This document shows, piece by piece, positions 25,605 through 34,792 of a stretch of DNA of 64,000 bases (position 1 is the first letter of the stretch; the number at the start of each line of letters is the position of its first letter). The DNA lies in NCBI GenBank assembly GCA_902774185.1, contig CACYHE010000002.1, positions 1-64,000 of the forward strand. The letters are read 5' to 3'. The notes below the pieces were generated by a model. That model was given only the letters and a program-made list of their open reading frames with translations. It was not told where the DNA came from and made no database searches. Position numbers and translations under genes: made by a program. Source of the DNA: an uncultured Bacteroidales bacterium (GTDB taxonomy: Bacteria; Bacteroidota; Bacteroidia; Bacteroidales; Paludibacteraceae).

Positions 25605-26590
25605 TATCGCTTCTCATCCCATCCAAACGGATGTCTTGCTAATGGCAGTTTAGCTAAAGGGTGATACTCGCCTACCAAACCTATCGGCTCACTATGACGA
25701 ATCTCACTGACTGTCTCTATACAAGGTCTTGCCTCCGAAATACGGAAACCGTTTCCTGCCAATATCTGACGATAACTGTCCGTATGCAACTCGGTGAATC
25801 CCTGACTGAACTCAAACTCCTCACCATCGATACATAAGGTACGATAGGTGCGTTTCTCGCCCTGTACTGCGTTTGCCGGCAGACATTCAGCATTGATACT
25901 TAAGAAATAACGCACACGTGCCTTTTCCAACTCCAGATAACCTGCCACACGGTCAAAACTCATCACATGGACGATATTCTTCTTCACCGGACCAAACACC
26001 CATTGTAACATGTCGTAGAAATGCACTCCGATATTCGTAGCGATACCCCCACTCTTGTGTACATCGCCTTTCCAGCTGCTGTAGTACCATTTGCCACGAC
26101 TGGTGATATAGGTCAAATCCACATCGTAGATCTTATCCTTCGGACCCTTCTCCACTTTCTCTTTCAACGCACGGATCTTGTCATGCAGACGAAGTTGCAG
26201 AATCGTATAAGCCTGATGACCCGTTTCTTGCTCTAATTCAATGAGGTTATCAATATTATACGGATTCAGCACCAGCGGCTTCTCGCATATCACATTACAC
26301 CCGATACGCAAACCATAACGAATGAACGCGTCATGCGTATAGTTCGGCGTACAAATAGACAACCAATGCAAAGGATTGTCTGTCCGCATTTGTTTGGAAC
26401 AGAAACGATCAAACTGCTCATTCTCCGTAAAGAACGAACAATCAGGAAAAGAACTGTCCAAACGACCTACACTGTCAAACTTATCATACGCCACCAGCAG
26501 ATTATTACCCGTGTCTACGATAGCTTTAATGTGCCGGGGTGCGATATACCCTGCAGCACCAATCAATCCGAAATTTAATGGTTTATTCAT
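25604..26590 (-). CDS. Gfo/Idh/MocA sugar dehydrogenase (WlbA/WbpB-like)
   Basis: A 328-aa NAD-dependent dehydrogenase. N-terminal Rossmann fold with FGLIGAAGYIAPRHIKAI, then SICTPNYTHDAFIRYGLRIGCNVICEKPLVLNP (EKP catalytic motif), WYYSSWKGDVHKSGGIATNIGVHFYDMLQWVFG and a beta-sheet C-terminal domain. This arrangement matches WlbA/WbpB enzymes, which oxidise UDP-N-acetylglucosaminuronate at C3 during synthesis of diacetamido-mannuronic acids. The aminotransferase and acetyltransferase that usually accompany it are not in the window. Its start overlaps the stop of the deacetylase gene by one base. Confidence 0.8.
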   Translation of the reverse strand: MNKPLNFGLIGAAGYIAPRHIKAIVDTGNNLLVAYDKFDSVGRLDSSFPDCSFFTENEQFDRFCSKQMRTDNPLHWLSICTPNYTHDAFIRYGLRIGCNVICEKPLVLNPYNIDNLIELEQETGHQAYTILQLRLHDKIRALKEKVEKGPKDKIYDVDLTYITSRGKWYYSSWKGDVHKSGGIATNIGVHFYDMLQWVFGPVKKNIVHVMSFDRVAGYLELEKARVRYFLSINAECLPANAVQGEKRTYRTLCIDGEEFEFSQGFTELHTDSYRQILAGNGFRISEARPCIETVSEIRHSEPIGLVGEYHPLAKLPLARHPFGWDEKR

Positions 26591-27381
26591 TATCTGATTA
26601 TCAATCTTTTAATTCTATTCTTTATATCTTGCAACACTCTCTCACGCCACCAGAACATAATATGATTGGTCCAGCGTTGAGGGTGAGTAGTAATCATCAC
26701 ATGGGCTGGTAATCCGTTTCCTTTGATAGCTGCTATCAACTCCGGTGTCGTATGCCAGGTCCAACCTTTGGCTGTCCATTCGTCCTGATACTGCGGAATC
26801 TTATCCCTACGGGACACATGGTATCCGTCCCAACATCTGCCGGTGTCTGTCAAGTACAGCACGTCTCCGAAATTCGTATCCAGATAAGGCTCACCAATGA
26901 TGCCCAAATCTTTATAACTGTATTTCTCCCATAACTTGCGACCGTCGTAACGACTCGTTGGCGCGCCATGCATGCAAATAGTCTCTACCGGATAGTAATA
27001 CCGGAAATACTCCAACCACGTCTTAAAATGCTCGTATGCCTTCTCTTTATTGCCATGCGCCAATGCCAAGTCCTCGTAATGATAGCCTATCTCATGACCC
27101 AACTTAGCGATCGCACGAATAATCTCGGGATCGTTGCTCTCTTTGCCTACCCGGAAATAATAGGTTGCCTTGGCTGCAAAAGAACGCTCTATCTTCGCCA
27201 CCTCCAAACTGTTTTGCGGCATTCTATCTACATCATGACGCAAGATGACAAACTTCTCTTTGGACTTTTGTCTTTTGGTTTTCGTCTTGATATAGTCCGC
27301 ATACGAGATACATTCGTATCCCTGTTTCTGTAAGGCGTCCAACAACTCACGATATATATCCAAACTGAAATCCCGCATCAT
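26590..27381 (-). CDS. NodB/WbmS-like polysaccharide deacetylase family protein
   Basis: A 263-aa protein with the divergent deacetylase pattern of WbmS-type proteins: VILRHDVDR (metal-binding Asp pair), [18 protein letters not shown] and a C-terminal [10 protein letters not shown]. These residues fit a metal-dependent sugar deacetylase of the exopolysaccharide pathway; the substrate is unknown. Two start ATGs in tandem (27381 and 27378) overlap the fcl stop. A short Lys-rich run ([12 protein letters not shown]) is encoded by a degenerate heptamer stretch near 27268-27300. Confidence 0.75.
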   Translation of the reverse strand: MMRDFSLDIYRELLDALQKQGYECISYADYIKTKTKRQKSKEKFVILRHDVDRMPQNSLEVAKIERSFAAKATYYFRVGKESNDPEIIRAIAKLGHEIGYHYEDLALAHGNKEKAYEHFKTWLEYFRYYYPVETICMHGAPTSRYDGRKLWEKYSYKDLGIIGEPYLDTNFGDVLYLTDTGRCWDGYHVSRRDKIPQYQDEWTAKGWTWHTTPELIAAIKGNGLPAHVMITTHPQRWTNHIMFWWRERVLQDIKNRIKRLIIR

Positions 27382-28319
27382 CTTTCTGCTCGCATAGGAT
27401 TATTCAAAAAATCTTCGTATGCCAACCGGATTCCGTCTTCCAGTTCTGTCTTGTAGGTCCAGCCTAACTTCGTTGCCTTGCTTACATCCAGCAACTTTCT
27501 CGGCGTACCGTCCGGACGTGTACTATCCCACTCTATCTTCCCTTCGTAACCAACTACCTTGGCCACTAGTTCCGTAAGCGCCTTAATCGTCAACTCTTTA
27601 CCTGTTCCTGCGTTCACGGTCTCATTCCCCGAATAGTTATTCATCAGGAACACGCAGAGGTTCGCCAAATCATCCACATAAAGGAACTCTCGTAACGGAC
27701 TACCCGTACCCCAACAGGTCACAGACTTCGCCCCGCTCATTTTCGCTTCATGGAAACGTCTTATCAACGCCGGCAGTACATGACTATGCTCGGGATGATA
27801 GTTATCGTTCGGACCATACAGGTTTGTCGGCATGACAGAGATATAATCGGTTCCGTATTGACGGTTCAAGAACTCGCAGTACTTCAAACCGCTGATCTTC
27901 GCCAAAGCGTACGCCTCGTTCGTCTTTTCCAACTCACCGGTCAGCAGACAACTCTCTGTCATCGGTTGTGGTGCCATACGAGGATAGATACAACTCGAAC
28001 CCAGGAACTCTAATTTCTTGCACCCGTTCTTCCATGCCGCATGGATCACGTTCATCTCCAGAATCATATTATCGTACATGAAATCCGCCAAAGCGTTCTG
28101 ATTCGCCACGATACCGCCTACCTTTGCTGCAGCCAGAAATACATACTCTGGCTTCTCTTGTTCAAAGAACCGCTCCACATCTTCCTGCCGGCACAGATCC
28201 AATTCCTTATGCGTCCGGGTGATAATATTTGTATAACCCTGCCGTTGTAATTCCCGTACGATGGCGCTTCCCACCATTCCCCGGTGTCCGGCTACATATA
28301 TCTTACTATCTTTCTCCAT
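27378..28319 (-). CDS. fcl: GDP-L-fucose synthase
   Basis: A 313-aa short-chain dehydrogenase/epimerase that converts GDP-4-keto-6-deoxymannose to GDP-L-fucose. Seen: [17 protein letters not shown] (NADP-binding), [15 protein letters not shown] with the catalytic Ser region, YALAK (Tyr-x3-Lys), and [14 protein letters not shown]. It follows gmd in the standard pair, separated by a 114-base repeat-filled gap. GDP-fucose would feed the exopolysaccharide or surface glycosylation. Confidence 0.93.
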   Translation of the reverse strand: MEKDSKIYVAGHRGMVGSAIVRELQRQGYTNIITRTHKELDLCRQEDVERFFEQEKPEYVFLAAAKVGGIVANQNALADFMYDNMILEMNVIHAAWKNGCKKLEFLGSSCIYPRMAPQPMTESCLLTGELEKTNEAYALAKISGLKYCEFLNRQYGTDYISVMPTNLYGPNDNYHPEHSHVLPALIRRFHEAKMSGAKSVTCWGTGSPLREFLYVDDLANLCVFLMNNYSGNETVNAGTGKELTIKALTELVAKVVGYEGKIEWDSTRPDGTPRKLLDVSKATKLGWTYKTELEDGIRLAYEDFLNNPMRAER

Positions 28320-28321
28320 CT

Positions 28322-28400
28322 CCTATCTTTTACCTATCAATCACGTATCGATTACGTATCAATCACGTATCAATCACGTATCAATCACGTATCTATTACC
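28322..28400. repeat. Tandem 11-bp repeats between gmd and fcl
   Basis: About six imperfect copies of an 11-bp unit around CAATCACGTAT, filling the spacer between gmd and fcl. It has no spacers of constant length and no cas genes, so it is not a CRISPR. It shares the CAATCAC heptamer with other arrays of the window. Confidence 0.7.
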
Positions 28401-28433
28401 TATGAATCCTAGACTTTACTCCTTATTTCGTCC

Positions 28434-29531
28434 TTATTTCACTATACCTTTTTCGAGGTATTCCGCCAAATTAAAGTGCTCTCTGGTCACTTTTTGCATA
28501 TCGTGTTTTACCATCAACTCCACGAGTTGTTCAAAACTGGTACTCTGCGGATCCCAACCCAGTTCTCGTTTTGCTTTACTCGGATCACCTAACAAGTTTA
28601 CCACATCGGTCGGTCGATAGAAATCCGGACTAACCGCCACAACAACTTGCCCGCTCTTGACTCTTGGCTCTCGGCTCTCCACTACTATACCCTTTTCGTC
28701 GATGCCTTTTCCTTCCCAACGCAATTCAATGCCTGCATGATGGAAAGCCAAGGTAGCGAACTCCCGTACGGTGTGTTGCACACCCGTTGCAATCACAAAA
28801 TCTTCCGGTGTCTCGTGCTGCAGGATCAACCACATGCACTCTACATAATCCTTGGCGTATCCCCAGTCGCGCAAACTATCCAGATTACCCAGATACAGAC
28901 AATCTTGCAAACCCTGTGCGATACGGGCTGCCGCCAAGGTGATCTTACGCGTCACAAACGTCTCGCCGCGACGCTCGCTCTCATGGTTAAACAGGATACC
29001 CGAGCAGCAGAACATATTATACGCCTCGCGGTACTCCTTGATAATCCAGTAACCGTATAACTTAGCTACCGCATAAGGACTATAGGGATGAAAAGGCGTT
29101 GTCTCGCTTTGCGGCACCTCTTCCACCTTACCGTACAACTCACTTGTCGAAGCCTGATAGATCTTACAGGTCTTCTCCAGATGGTTCGTTCGCACGGCCT
29201 CCAAAATACGCAGTACACCTACGGCATCAACATCTGCCGTAAACTCAGGCGCATCAAAACTAACCTGCACATGACTCTGTGCCGCTAAGTTATAGATCTC
29301 ATCCGGTTGCACTTGCCCCACCAATTTCACCAGCGACATCGAATCACTCATGTCGGCATAATGCAAGTGAAAATGCGGGGTACCCTCCAAATGAGCAATA
29401 CGTTCCCGATAGTCCACCGAACTACGACGAATGATACCGTGCACCTCGTATCCCTTACCCAATAAAAACTCCGACAAGTAACTTCCGTCTTGTCCCGTTA
29501 CACCTGTTATTAATGCGATTTTTTGCTTCAT
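28434..29531 (-). CDS. gmd: GDP-mannose 4,6-dehydratase
   Basis: A 365-aa dehydratase that converts GDP-mannose to GDP-4-keto-6-deoxymannose. Seen: [51 protein letters not shown], the catalytic STSELYGK with YAVAK downstream, and [16 protein letters not shown]. First gene of the minus-strand operon with its own palindrome-type promoter. A heptamer-like insert (GGCTCTC units, 28650-28690) adds [10 protein letters not shown] near residue 285, just before the conserved [13 protein letters not shown]. Confidence 0.93.
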   Translation of the reverse strand: MKQKIALITGVTGQDGSYLSEFLLGKGYEVHGIIRRSSVDYRERIAHLEGTPHFHLHYADMSDSMSLVKLVGQVQPDEIYNLAAQSHVQVSFDAPEFTADVDAVGVLRILEAVRTNHLEKTCKIYQASTSELYGKVEEVPQSETTPFHPYSPYAVAKLYGYWIIKEYREAYNMFCCSGILFNHESERRGETFVTRKITLAAARIAQGLQDCLYLGNLDSLRDWGYAKDYVECMWLILQHETPEDFVIATGVQHTVREFATLAFHHAGIELRWEGKGIDEKGIVVESREPRVKSGQVVVAVSPDFYRPTDVVNLLGDPSKAKRELGWDPQSTSFEQLVELMVKHDMQKVTREHFNLAEYLEKGIVK

Positions 29532-29591
29532 ATACCTATTGTTTGTTTCGAATGGTCATGCGGGTGTCGAGCTTCTCGACAAATTAGCGTG

Positions 29592-29634
29592 CAAAGGTAC
29601 AACATTTTTTTTACATACGCAAGCACGCGCGTGC
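29592..29634 (-). promoter_or_regulatory. Promoter of gmd with GCACGCGCGTGC palindrome
   Basis: On the minus strand: perfect palindrome GCACGCGCGTGC (29634-29623), immediately followed by TTGCGTATGT as -33 element, then -7 element TACCTTTG (29599-29592). This is one of four promoters in the window with the same palindrome. Confidence 0.75.
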
Positions 29635-29676
29635 TTTTTTCAAAAAAATTACTCTTTTTACCCCAAAAATAAGAAA

Positions 29677-29722
29677 TTTTCAATTTTCAATTTTCAATTT
29701 TCAATTAAAATTAGTACCTTTG
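29677..29722 (+). promoter_or_regulatory. Promoter of uvrA with (TTTTCAA)x4 upstream
   Basis: The -7 element TACCTTTG is at 29715-29722. The region where the -33 box should be is occupied by four perfect TTTTCAA heptamers (29677-29704), and no TTTG is visible there, so unit number could set promoter strength. Confidence 0.6.
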
Positions 29723-29733
29723 CATGCTCAATT

Positions 29734-32379
29734 ATGTATAAATCGGAAGGAAACATAGAAGTCATAGGTGCGAGGGTGCATAATCTGAAGAACGTTAACG
29801 TCTCTATCCCGCGCAAGAAACTGACCGTCATCACCGGCCTTAGCGGTTCCGGTAAGTCCTCGCTTGCGTTCGATACGATCTTTGCGGAAGGGCAACGACG
29901 ATACATGGAGACCTTCTCTTCCTATGCCCGAGGCTTCATTGGACAAATGCAACGTCCCGATGTGGATAAGATCACCGGTCTCAGTCCGGTCATCTCTATC
30001 GATCAGAAGACAACAACCAAGAATCCCCGTTCTACCGTAGGTACCATCACCGAAGTCTATGACTTCCTTCGTCTTCTGTACGCTCGTGCCGGCGTTGCCT
30101 ATTCGTACCTGTCAGGCAAACCGATGATACGTTTCACCGATGATCAAATTATTGACCTTATCGTACGGGACTATGCGGGTAAGAAAATCTTTCTCTTGGC
30201 TCCACTCGTTTCCGGCAGAAAGGGACATTACAAAGAACTGTTTGAGAATATTCGCAAGAAAGGTTTTGTACACGTTCGTGTGGATGGCGAAATCAAAGAA
30301 CTGGTAGCGGGCATGAAAGTGGACCGTTACAAGACCCATACGATCGAAGTAGTGGTGGATCGACTCAAACCCAAAGCCGATGGTACCGAAGAAGACCTGC
30401 GACGGTTACGTCAATCGGTGGATCGTGCCTTGACCCAAGGAAACGGCATCATGATGATTGTTGAAGCGGAAGACCAAACACCAATCACCAATCACCAATC
30501 ACCTATTAGATTTCTATCAAGAAATCTCATGTGTCCGGATACCGGACTCAGTTATCCGGAACCCGCTCCGCACACGTTCTCGTTCAACAGTCCTTCTGGT
30601 TGGTGTCCCTGTTGTAAAGGACTTGGCCGCGTGAAGAGTGAAGAGCTAAAAGTGAATAGTGAGGAGTTCGATGAAGCTATGCGTGAGGATAATTGGTGGG
30701 AACGATTATCCGAATTTTCGGAGTTCTCGGAAGAATCGGAGAATGAAGAAGAGCAAGAGTGGGTCGAATGTCCGGAATGTCATGGCAAACGCCTTAGCAA
30801 AGAGGCACTCAGTTATCGATTCGGAGACTATTCCATCTCCGATTTCTCTAACATGGATATCGATGTGCTGCTAGATAAATTATCCCATCCTCAAACCCTC
30901 CAACTATCCAACAAACAATTATCCATCGCTGAACCGATCCTAAAAGAGATTTGTGCGCGTCTTCGGTTCATGCAATCAGTAGGACTGAGCTATCTCAGTC
31001 TGAACCGTAGCAGCGAGAGTCTGTCCGGTGGAGAAAGTCAACGAATCCGCTTGGCAACGCAGATAGGCAGCCGGCTTGTGAATGTGCTCTATATCTTGGA
31101 CGAACCCTCTATCGGTCTGCATCAACGCGACAACCAACGTCTGATCAACAGTCTCAAGGAGTTACGCGATATGAATAACTCCGTCATCGTGGTTGAACAT
31201 GACGAGCAGATCATGCGGGAAGCGGACTGGATAGTGGACGTAGGACCTAAAGCGGGGCGCTTGGGAGGAAAAATCCTCTTCAGCGGTACGCCTCAAGACC
31301 TGCTCAAGACCGATACCATCACCGCGCAGTATTTGAAAGGAGAAAAGACCGTGACAGAGGTCACTGACAGAATACAGAGCACAGACCAAATCACAAATAA
31401 GAATCAATTGATTCTTTCCGGTTGTACCGGCAATAATCTTAAGAACGTGACGGTACAGATCCCATTGGGTCAGATGGTTTGCGTGACAGGTGTCAGCGGT
31501 TCAGGTAAGTCTTCGCTTATCAACCAAACGCTCTACCCCATCCTCAGTCAGCGTTTCTACCGCAGTAAGACCCAACCTCTGCCCTACGAACGTATCGAAG
31601 GAGTGGAACATATCGATAAAGTCATCAATGTGGATCAGTCGCCTATCGGTCGTACGCCGCGCTCTAATCCTGCCACCTATACCAATGTCTTCAATGACAT
31701 CCGGGACCTCTTTTCAGCCTTACCCGAATCAAAGATTCGAGGATGGAAAGCAGGTAGGTTTTCTTTTAATGCCAAAGGAGGAAGGTGCGAAGAGTGTATG
31801 GGAAACGGATATAAGACTATTCAGATGCATTTTATGCCTGATGTATTCGTTCCTTGCGAAGCGTGCGGAGGACAACGATACAATAGGGAAACATTGGAAG
31901 TAAGGTGGAAAGGAAAGAGTATCGCTGATATATTGGACATGACGGTTAACCAAGCCGTTGAGTTCTTTGAACCGCAACCCAAGATCCTGCGTAAGATAAA
32001 AACCATCCAAGATGTCGGTTTGGGATACATTAAATTAGGACAATCATCGACCTCTCTTTCCGGCGGAGAGAGTCAACGAATCAAGTTGGCTGCTGAATTG
32101 TCCCGACCCTCTACCGGTAAGACCTTGTACATTTTGGACGAACCTACCACAGGTTTGCATTTCGAAGATATTCGTGTGTTACTGAGCGTGTTACGCAGAC
32201 TGGTGGACAAAGGAAACACGGTTATCATCATTGAGCATAATACCGATGTTATTCGTGCCTGCGATTATATCATCGACCTTGGTCCGGAAGGAGGAAGAGG
32301 CGGCGGAAAGATCGTTGCACAGGGAACGATAGAAGATATCCGTCAATGTCCGGACAGCATCACCGGAAAATACATATAA
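29734..32379 (+). CDS. uvrA: UvrA excinuclease ABC subunit A
   Basis: An 881-aa damage-recognition ATPase; start ATG 29734, since the upstream open frame covers the promoter. Two ABC modules: Walker A at 35-42 (GLSGSGKS) and about 586-593 (GVSGSGKS), two LSGGESQRI signatures, LDEPSIGLH and LDEPTTGLH Walker B, and zinc modules with CPCC/CPEC and CEEC/CEAC. It is about 60 aa shorter than typical UvrA in the first zinc-module region. That region and other linkers carry heptamer-encoded inserts: TPITNHQSPI (30481-30501), RVKSEELKVNSEE (30631-30665), a Leu/Asn/Gln stretch (30896-30927) and DRIQSTDQITNKNQ (31366-31400). Core motifs are intact, so it is probably active, perhaps a UvrA2-like paralogue. 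Confidence 0.9.
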   Translation: MYKSEGNIEVIGARVHNLKNVNVSIPRKKLTVITGLSGSGKSSLAFDTIFAEGQRRYMETFSSYARGFIGQMQRPDVDKITGLSPVISIDQKTTTKNPRSTVGTITEVYDFLRLLYARAGVAYSYLSGKPMIRFTDDQIIDLIVRDYAGKKIFLLAPLVSGRKGHYKELFENIRKKGFVHVRVDGEIKELVAGMKVDRYKTHTIEVVVDRLKPKADGTEEDLRRLRQSVDRALTQGNGIMMIVEAEDQTPITNHQSPIRFLSRNLMCPDTGLSYPEPAPHTFSFNSPSGWCPCCKGLGRVKSEELKVNSEEFDEAMREDNWWERLSEFSEFSEESENEEEQEWVECPECHGKRLSKEALSYRFGDYSISDFSNMDIDVLLDKLSHPQTLQLSNKQLSIAEPILKEICARLRFMQSVGLSYLSLNRSSESLSGGESQRIRLATQIGSRLVNVLYILDEPSIGLHQRDNQRLINSLKELRDMNNSVIVVEHDEQIMREADWIVDVGPKAGRLGGKILFSGTPQDLLKTDTITAQYLKGEKTVTEVTDRIQSTDQITNKNQLILSGCTGNNLKNVTVQIPLGQMVCVTGVSGSGKSSLINQTLYPILSQRFYRSKTQPLPYERIEGVEHIDKVINVDQSPIGRTPRSNPATYTNVFNDIRDLFSALPESKIRGWKAGRFSFNAKGGRCEECMGNGYKTIQMHFMPDVFVPCEACGGQRYNRETLEVRWKGKSIADILDMTVNQAVEFFEPQPKILRKIKTIQDVGLGYIKLGQSSTSLSGGESQRIKLAAELSRPSTGKTLYILDEPTTGLHFEDIRVLLSVLRRLVDKGNTVIIIEHNTDVIRACDYIIDLGPEGGRGGGKIVAQGTIEDIRQCPDSITGKYI
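30481..30501 (+). repeat. (CCAATCA)x3 array in uvrA
   Basis: Three perfect CCAATCA heptamers within the coding sequence, encoding TNHQSP-type residues in the linker before the first zinc module. Three units (21 bp) keep the frame. Confidence 0.8.
30631..30665 (+). repeat. GTGAAGA heptamer array in uvrA
   Basis: Five tandem heptamers (GTGAAGA twice, then GCTAAAA, GTGAATA, GTGAGGA) inside the zinc-module insertion. The same GTGAAGA doublet opens the array at 2084. Confidence 0.8.
31366..31400 (+). repeat. GAATACA/GAGCACA and AAATCAC units in uvrA
   Basis: Heptamers of two families in series in the linker between the two ABC modules. GAGCACA also occurs in waaA, rsgA and btuG, AAATCAC at the DoxX gene start. 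Confidence 0.65.
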
Positions 32380-32382
32380 ATC

Positions 32383-32412
32383 GTAAAATCGTCAATCGTC
32401 CAATCGTCAATA
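32383..32412. repeat. AATCGTC/AATCGTA array
   Basis: Complement of the GACGATT family, in the spacer between uvrA and the antiporter gene. Confidence 0.65.
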
Positions 32413-32415
32413 GTT

Positions 32416-34260
32416 ATGATTACAAATCCGCTTGCCATCATCTCATTGGTACTTGCCACCATCTTATTGGTTCCGATGATCTGCCGTAAGATACGCATCC
32501 CTAGTATTGTGGGATTTATCATTGTGGGTATCGTCATCGGACATTACGGCCTTCTGCCGGACAGCACAGCCATCCAGACCTTGGGTAAGATAGGCATGTT
32601 ATACATTATGCTGCAGGCGGGTATTGAGGTGGACGTCAATGACTTCCGTCAGCAACGTACACATGCGGCTATTTTCGGTATATACTCGTTCTTACTTCCT
32701 TTTGCTTTGGGAGTACTGACCAGTCGCCTTTTGGGTTATAACTGGGTGACCAGTGCTTTGATGGGTGCGATGTACGGTAGCCACACGCTTATGACCTATC
32801 CGATAGTCAGCCGTTACGGTGTGCAGAAGAATGAAGCCGTGAACGTTACCATTGGTGGTACTATGCTTTCTATCTCGCTGGCCTTGTTGGTATTAGCGTT
32901 TCTCAAGAGTAATTTTGCTTATACGGACAGCCTTACCACATGGGCGTTTATCGGGCGTATTTCCCTGACGCTATTACATATTCTGGTCATCTTCCCAAAA
33001 ATAGCCCAACGTTTCTTCAAACGCTGGTCGGACCCCACCTCCGGATTCCTTGTGGTAATGACGTTCATGGTGGTATCGGCATGGATGGCTGAATGGTCGG
33101 GACTGGAGGGAATCCTGGGTGCATTTATGTGTGGTGTGGCGATGAACCGCTTAGTGCCTAACCTCAGTCCTGTCATGCAGCGCATCAACTTTGTGGGAAA
33201 CAATATCTTCGTTCCGCTCTTCTTGTTGGGCGTTGGAATGATGATTGATATCACCCTTCTCTGGAGCAGTTGGATGACCATCTCTATCGCGTTAGTGATG
33301 ATAGCTACTAAACTGATTGGCAAATGGTTAGCCGCTTGGTTAGCCCAACTCAGTTTCGGAATGAAAGTCATGGAACGCAAGCTTATCTTCGGTCTTACAC
33401 ATGCAACGGCTGCCGGTACCTTGGCAATCGTTACCATCGGTTTCCAAAGTAATATCTTCAGCGCAGAGATTCTGAACGCAGCAGTCATCATGATACTGGT
33501 ACTCTGTACCTCCGCTTCTTTCATTACCGAATACGCCGCCAAACAGTTGGCACTACAAGAAGAGGCAAGACTGGAAGCGGACAAAGCGGACAACTCCTGG
33601 TTGATGCTCACCGTGGCGGAGAACAGACATTATGAGTTGAAGGAGTTAGGCGAATTGACAGAGCTGCATGAACCCGATTTGTGCAGTGAGAGCGACTGGA
33701 CAGAAGCCACACGTCTGATCAATCATCAGAGCAAAGCGGCTATCGTCTATCATCCTGTCCAACCGATCAACACGATTAATCGTATTCTGGTGGCGGTTCC
33801 GCCTTATGCCGAGAAAGAGCATGACTTCATCAGCTGCTTCGGTCTCGTGCGCCGTCTAAGCAGCCAGATCGGTGCCAAAGTGGTATTCTTCACCAATGAG
33901 ACCACTCAAAAAGCTCTACAAGCTTTCTGTCGCCGTAAAGGTAAGTACTTACGTGCCGGTTATCGGGAAATGGAGAATTGGGAAGATGTACTGATGATCG
34001 CCAAACAGATGATGCCGGATGACATGATCGTAATGATTAACGCACGTCCTTCTACCCCATCCTACAACCCGCTCTTTGACCAAGTGCCGGACATGCTCAC
34101 CCGTTTCTTCTCCGATCATAGTTACATGCTCGTTTATCCGGAGCAAGAGACTGGTGCCGTGATCCCCGATATCTTGACCGGAGACACGCCGCAAGCTTCG
34201 AAGACTTGGAAAGTGATCAGTTGGCTGAAACGGAAGGTCTTATCTTTTCAACAAAGATAA
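32416..34260 (+). CDS. Cation:proton antiporter with C-terminal USP-like domain
   Basis: A 614-aa CPA2/Kef-type Na+(K+)/H+ exchanger. About twelve membrane segments in residues 1-385 with LQAGIEVDVNDF, GAMYGSHTLMTYPIVSRYGV, SGLEGILGAFMCGVAMNRLVPN, and LFLLGVGMMIDITLL, all family positions. The last 200 residues are cytoplasmic: VYHPVQPINTINRILVAVPPYAEKEHDF begins a universal-stress-protein-like domain. There is no TrkA-N NAD domain, so it is not a classical KefB/C. Its 3' end overlaps the exosortase gene on the other strand by 44 bases. Confidence 0.85.
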   Translation: MITNPLAIISLVLATILLVPMICRKIRIPSIVGFIIVGIVIGHYGLLPDSTAIQTLGKIGMLYIMLQAGIEVDVNDFRQQRTHAAIFGIYSFLLPFALGVLTSRLLGYNWVTSALMGAMYGSHTLMTYPIVSRYGVQKNEAVNVTIGGTMLSISLALLVLAFLKSNFAYTDSLTTWAFIGRISLTLLHILVIFPKIAQRFFKRWSDPTSGFLVVMTFMVVSAWMAEWSGLEGILGAFMCGVAMNRLVPNLSPVMQRINFVGNNIFVPLFLLGVGMMIDITLLWSSWMTISIALVMIATKLIGKWLAAWLAQLSFGMKVMERKLIFGLTHATAAGTLAIVTIGFQSNIFSAEILNAAVIMILVLCTSASFITEYAAKQLALQEEARLEADKADNSWLMLTVAENRHYELKELGELTELHEPDLCSESDWTEATRLINHQSKAAIVYHPVQPINTINRILVAVPPYAEKEHDFISCFGLVRRLSSQIGAKVVFFTNETTQKALQAFCRRKGKYLRAGYREMENWEDVLMIAKQMMPDDMIVMINARPSTPSYNPLFDQVPDMLTRFFSDHSYMLVYPEQETGAVIPDILTGDTPQASKTWKVISWLKRKVLSFQQR

Positions 34261-34792
34261 CCCACAAACCGAATAACATCCCGTAGAACAGGTACTTGAA
34301 GATATAATCGTGCAGCATGTGGAACCAATCCGGGTGCTGCTCGATAAGTAATGTAATCAGGAAGATACGCAGGATATTAAAAGCGTAGCAGCAGATCCAT
34401 CCTATAGGAATAAACCATAGTTTTTGTTTCCATCCGCCGCGTACGGTCAGAATCAGACACAGCCATATGAAACTCTGCTTCAAACCGGAACAGCCCCATA
34501 TAATACGGGTTCCGCTACCGGAGTCAAAACGTATCGAATAATCGTCCGTCATATAAACCGTATCCCGAAAAAGATCCACCAACCAATAGACCGCTGCAGC
34601 TATGTGACGGGAAAGGATATCAAACGGGGCGGTTACATTCAGTCCGAACCACTTCACAACCTCACCATCCTCATCTCCCATCATGGTGAACTTCCAGAAA
34701 TAGTTCGCCACCAACAATGTGATCATGAAGACGATAACATCCCTGTACGGTTTGAGGGATTCAGATAGTTGTCTTAGCGAAGGGCACTTCAT
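34217..34792 (-). CDS. Exosortase/archaeosortase family protein
   Basis: A 191-aa membrane protein with five or six hydrophobic segments and the three catalytic residues of the exosortase fold: Cys101 in IIWGCSGLKQ, Arg142 in FNILRIFLI and His161 in LHDYIFKY. Exosortase-like enzymes are transpeptidases that process C-terminal sorting signals; the Bacteroidetes forms (XrtF/XrtN types) have unclear substrates. It starts within the tsaD 3' end (32-base overlap) and ends within the antiporter gene on the opposite strand (44-base overlap). No PEP-CTERM-like substrate is seen next to it. Confidence 0.75.
   Translation of the reverse strand: MKCPSLRQLSESLKPYRDVIVFMITLLVANYFWKFTMMGDEDGEVVKWFGLNVTAPFDILSRHIAAAVYWLVDLFRDTVYMTDDYSIRFDSGSGTRIIWGCSGLKQSFIWLCLILTVRGGWKQKLWFIPIGWICCYAFNILRIFLITLLIEQHPDWFHMLHDYIFKYLFYGMLFGLWVIFVEKIRPSVSAN

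Noticed and set aside
28322..28400. CRISPR-like array between gmd and fcl
   Set aside because: Units are 11 bp and contiguous with no unique spacers, and no cas genes are present.
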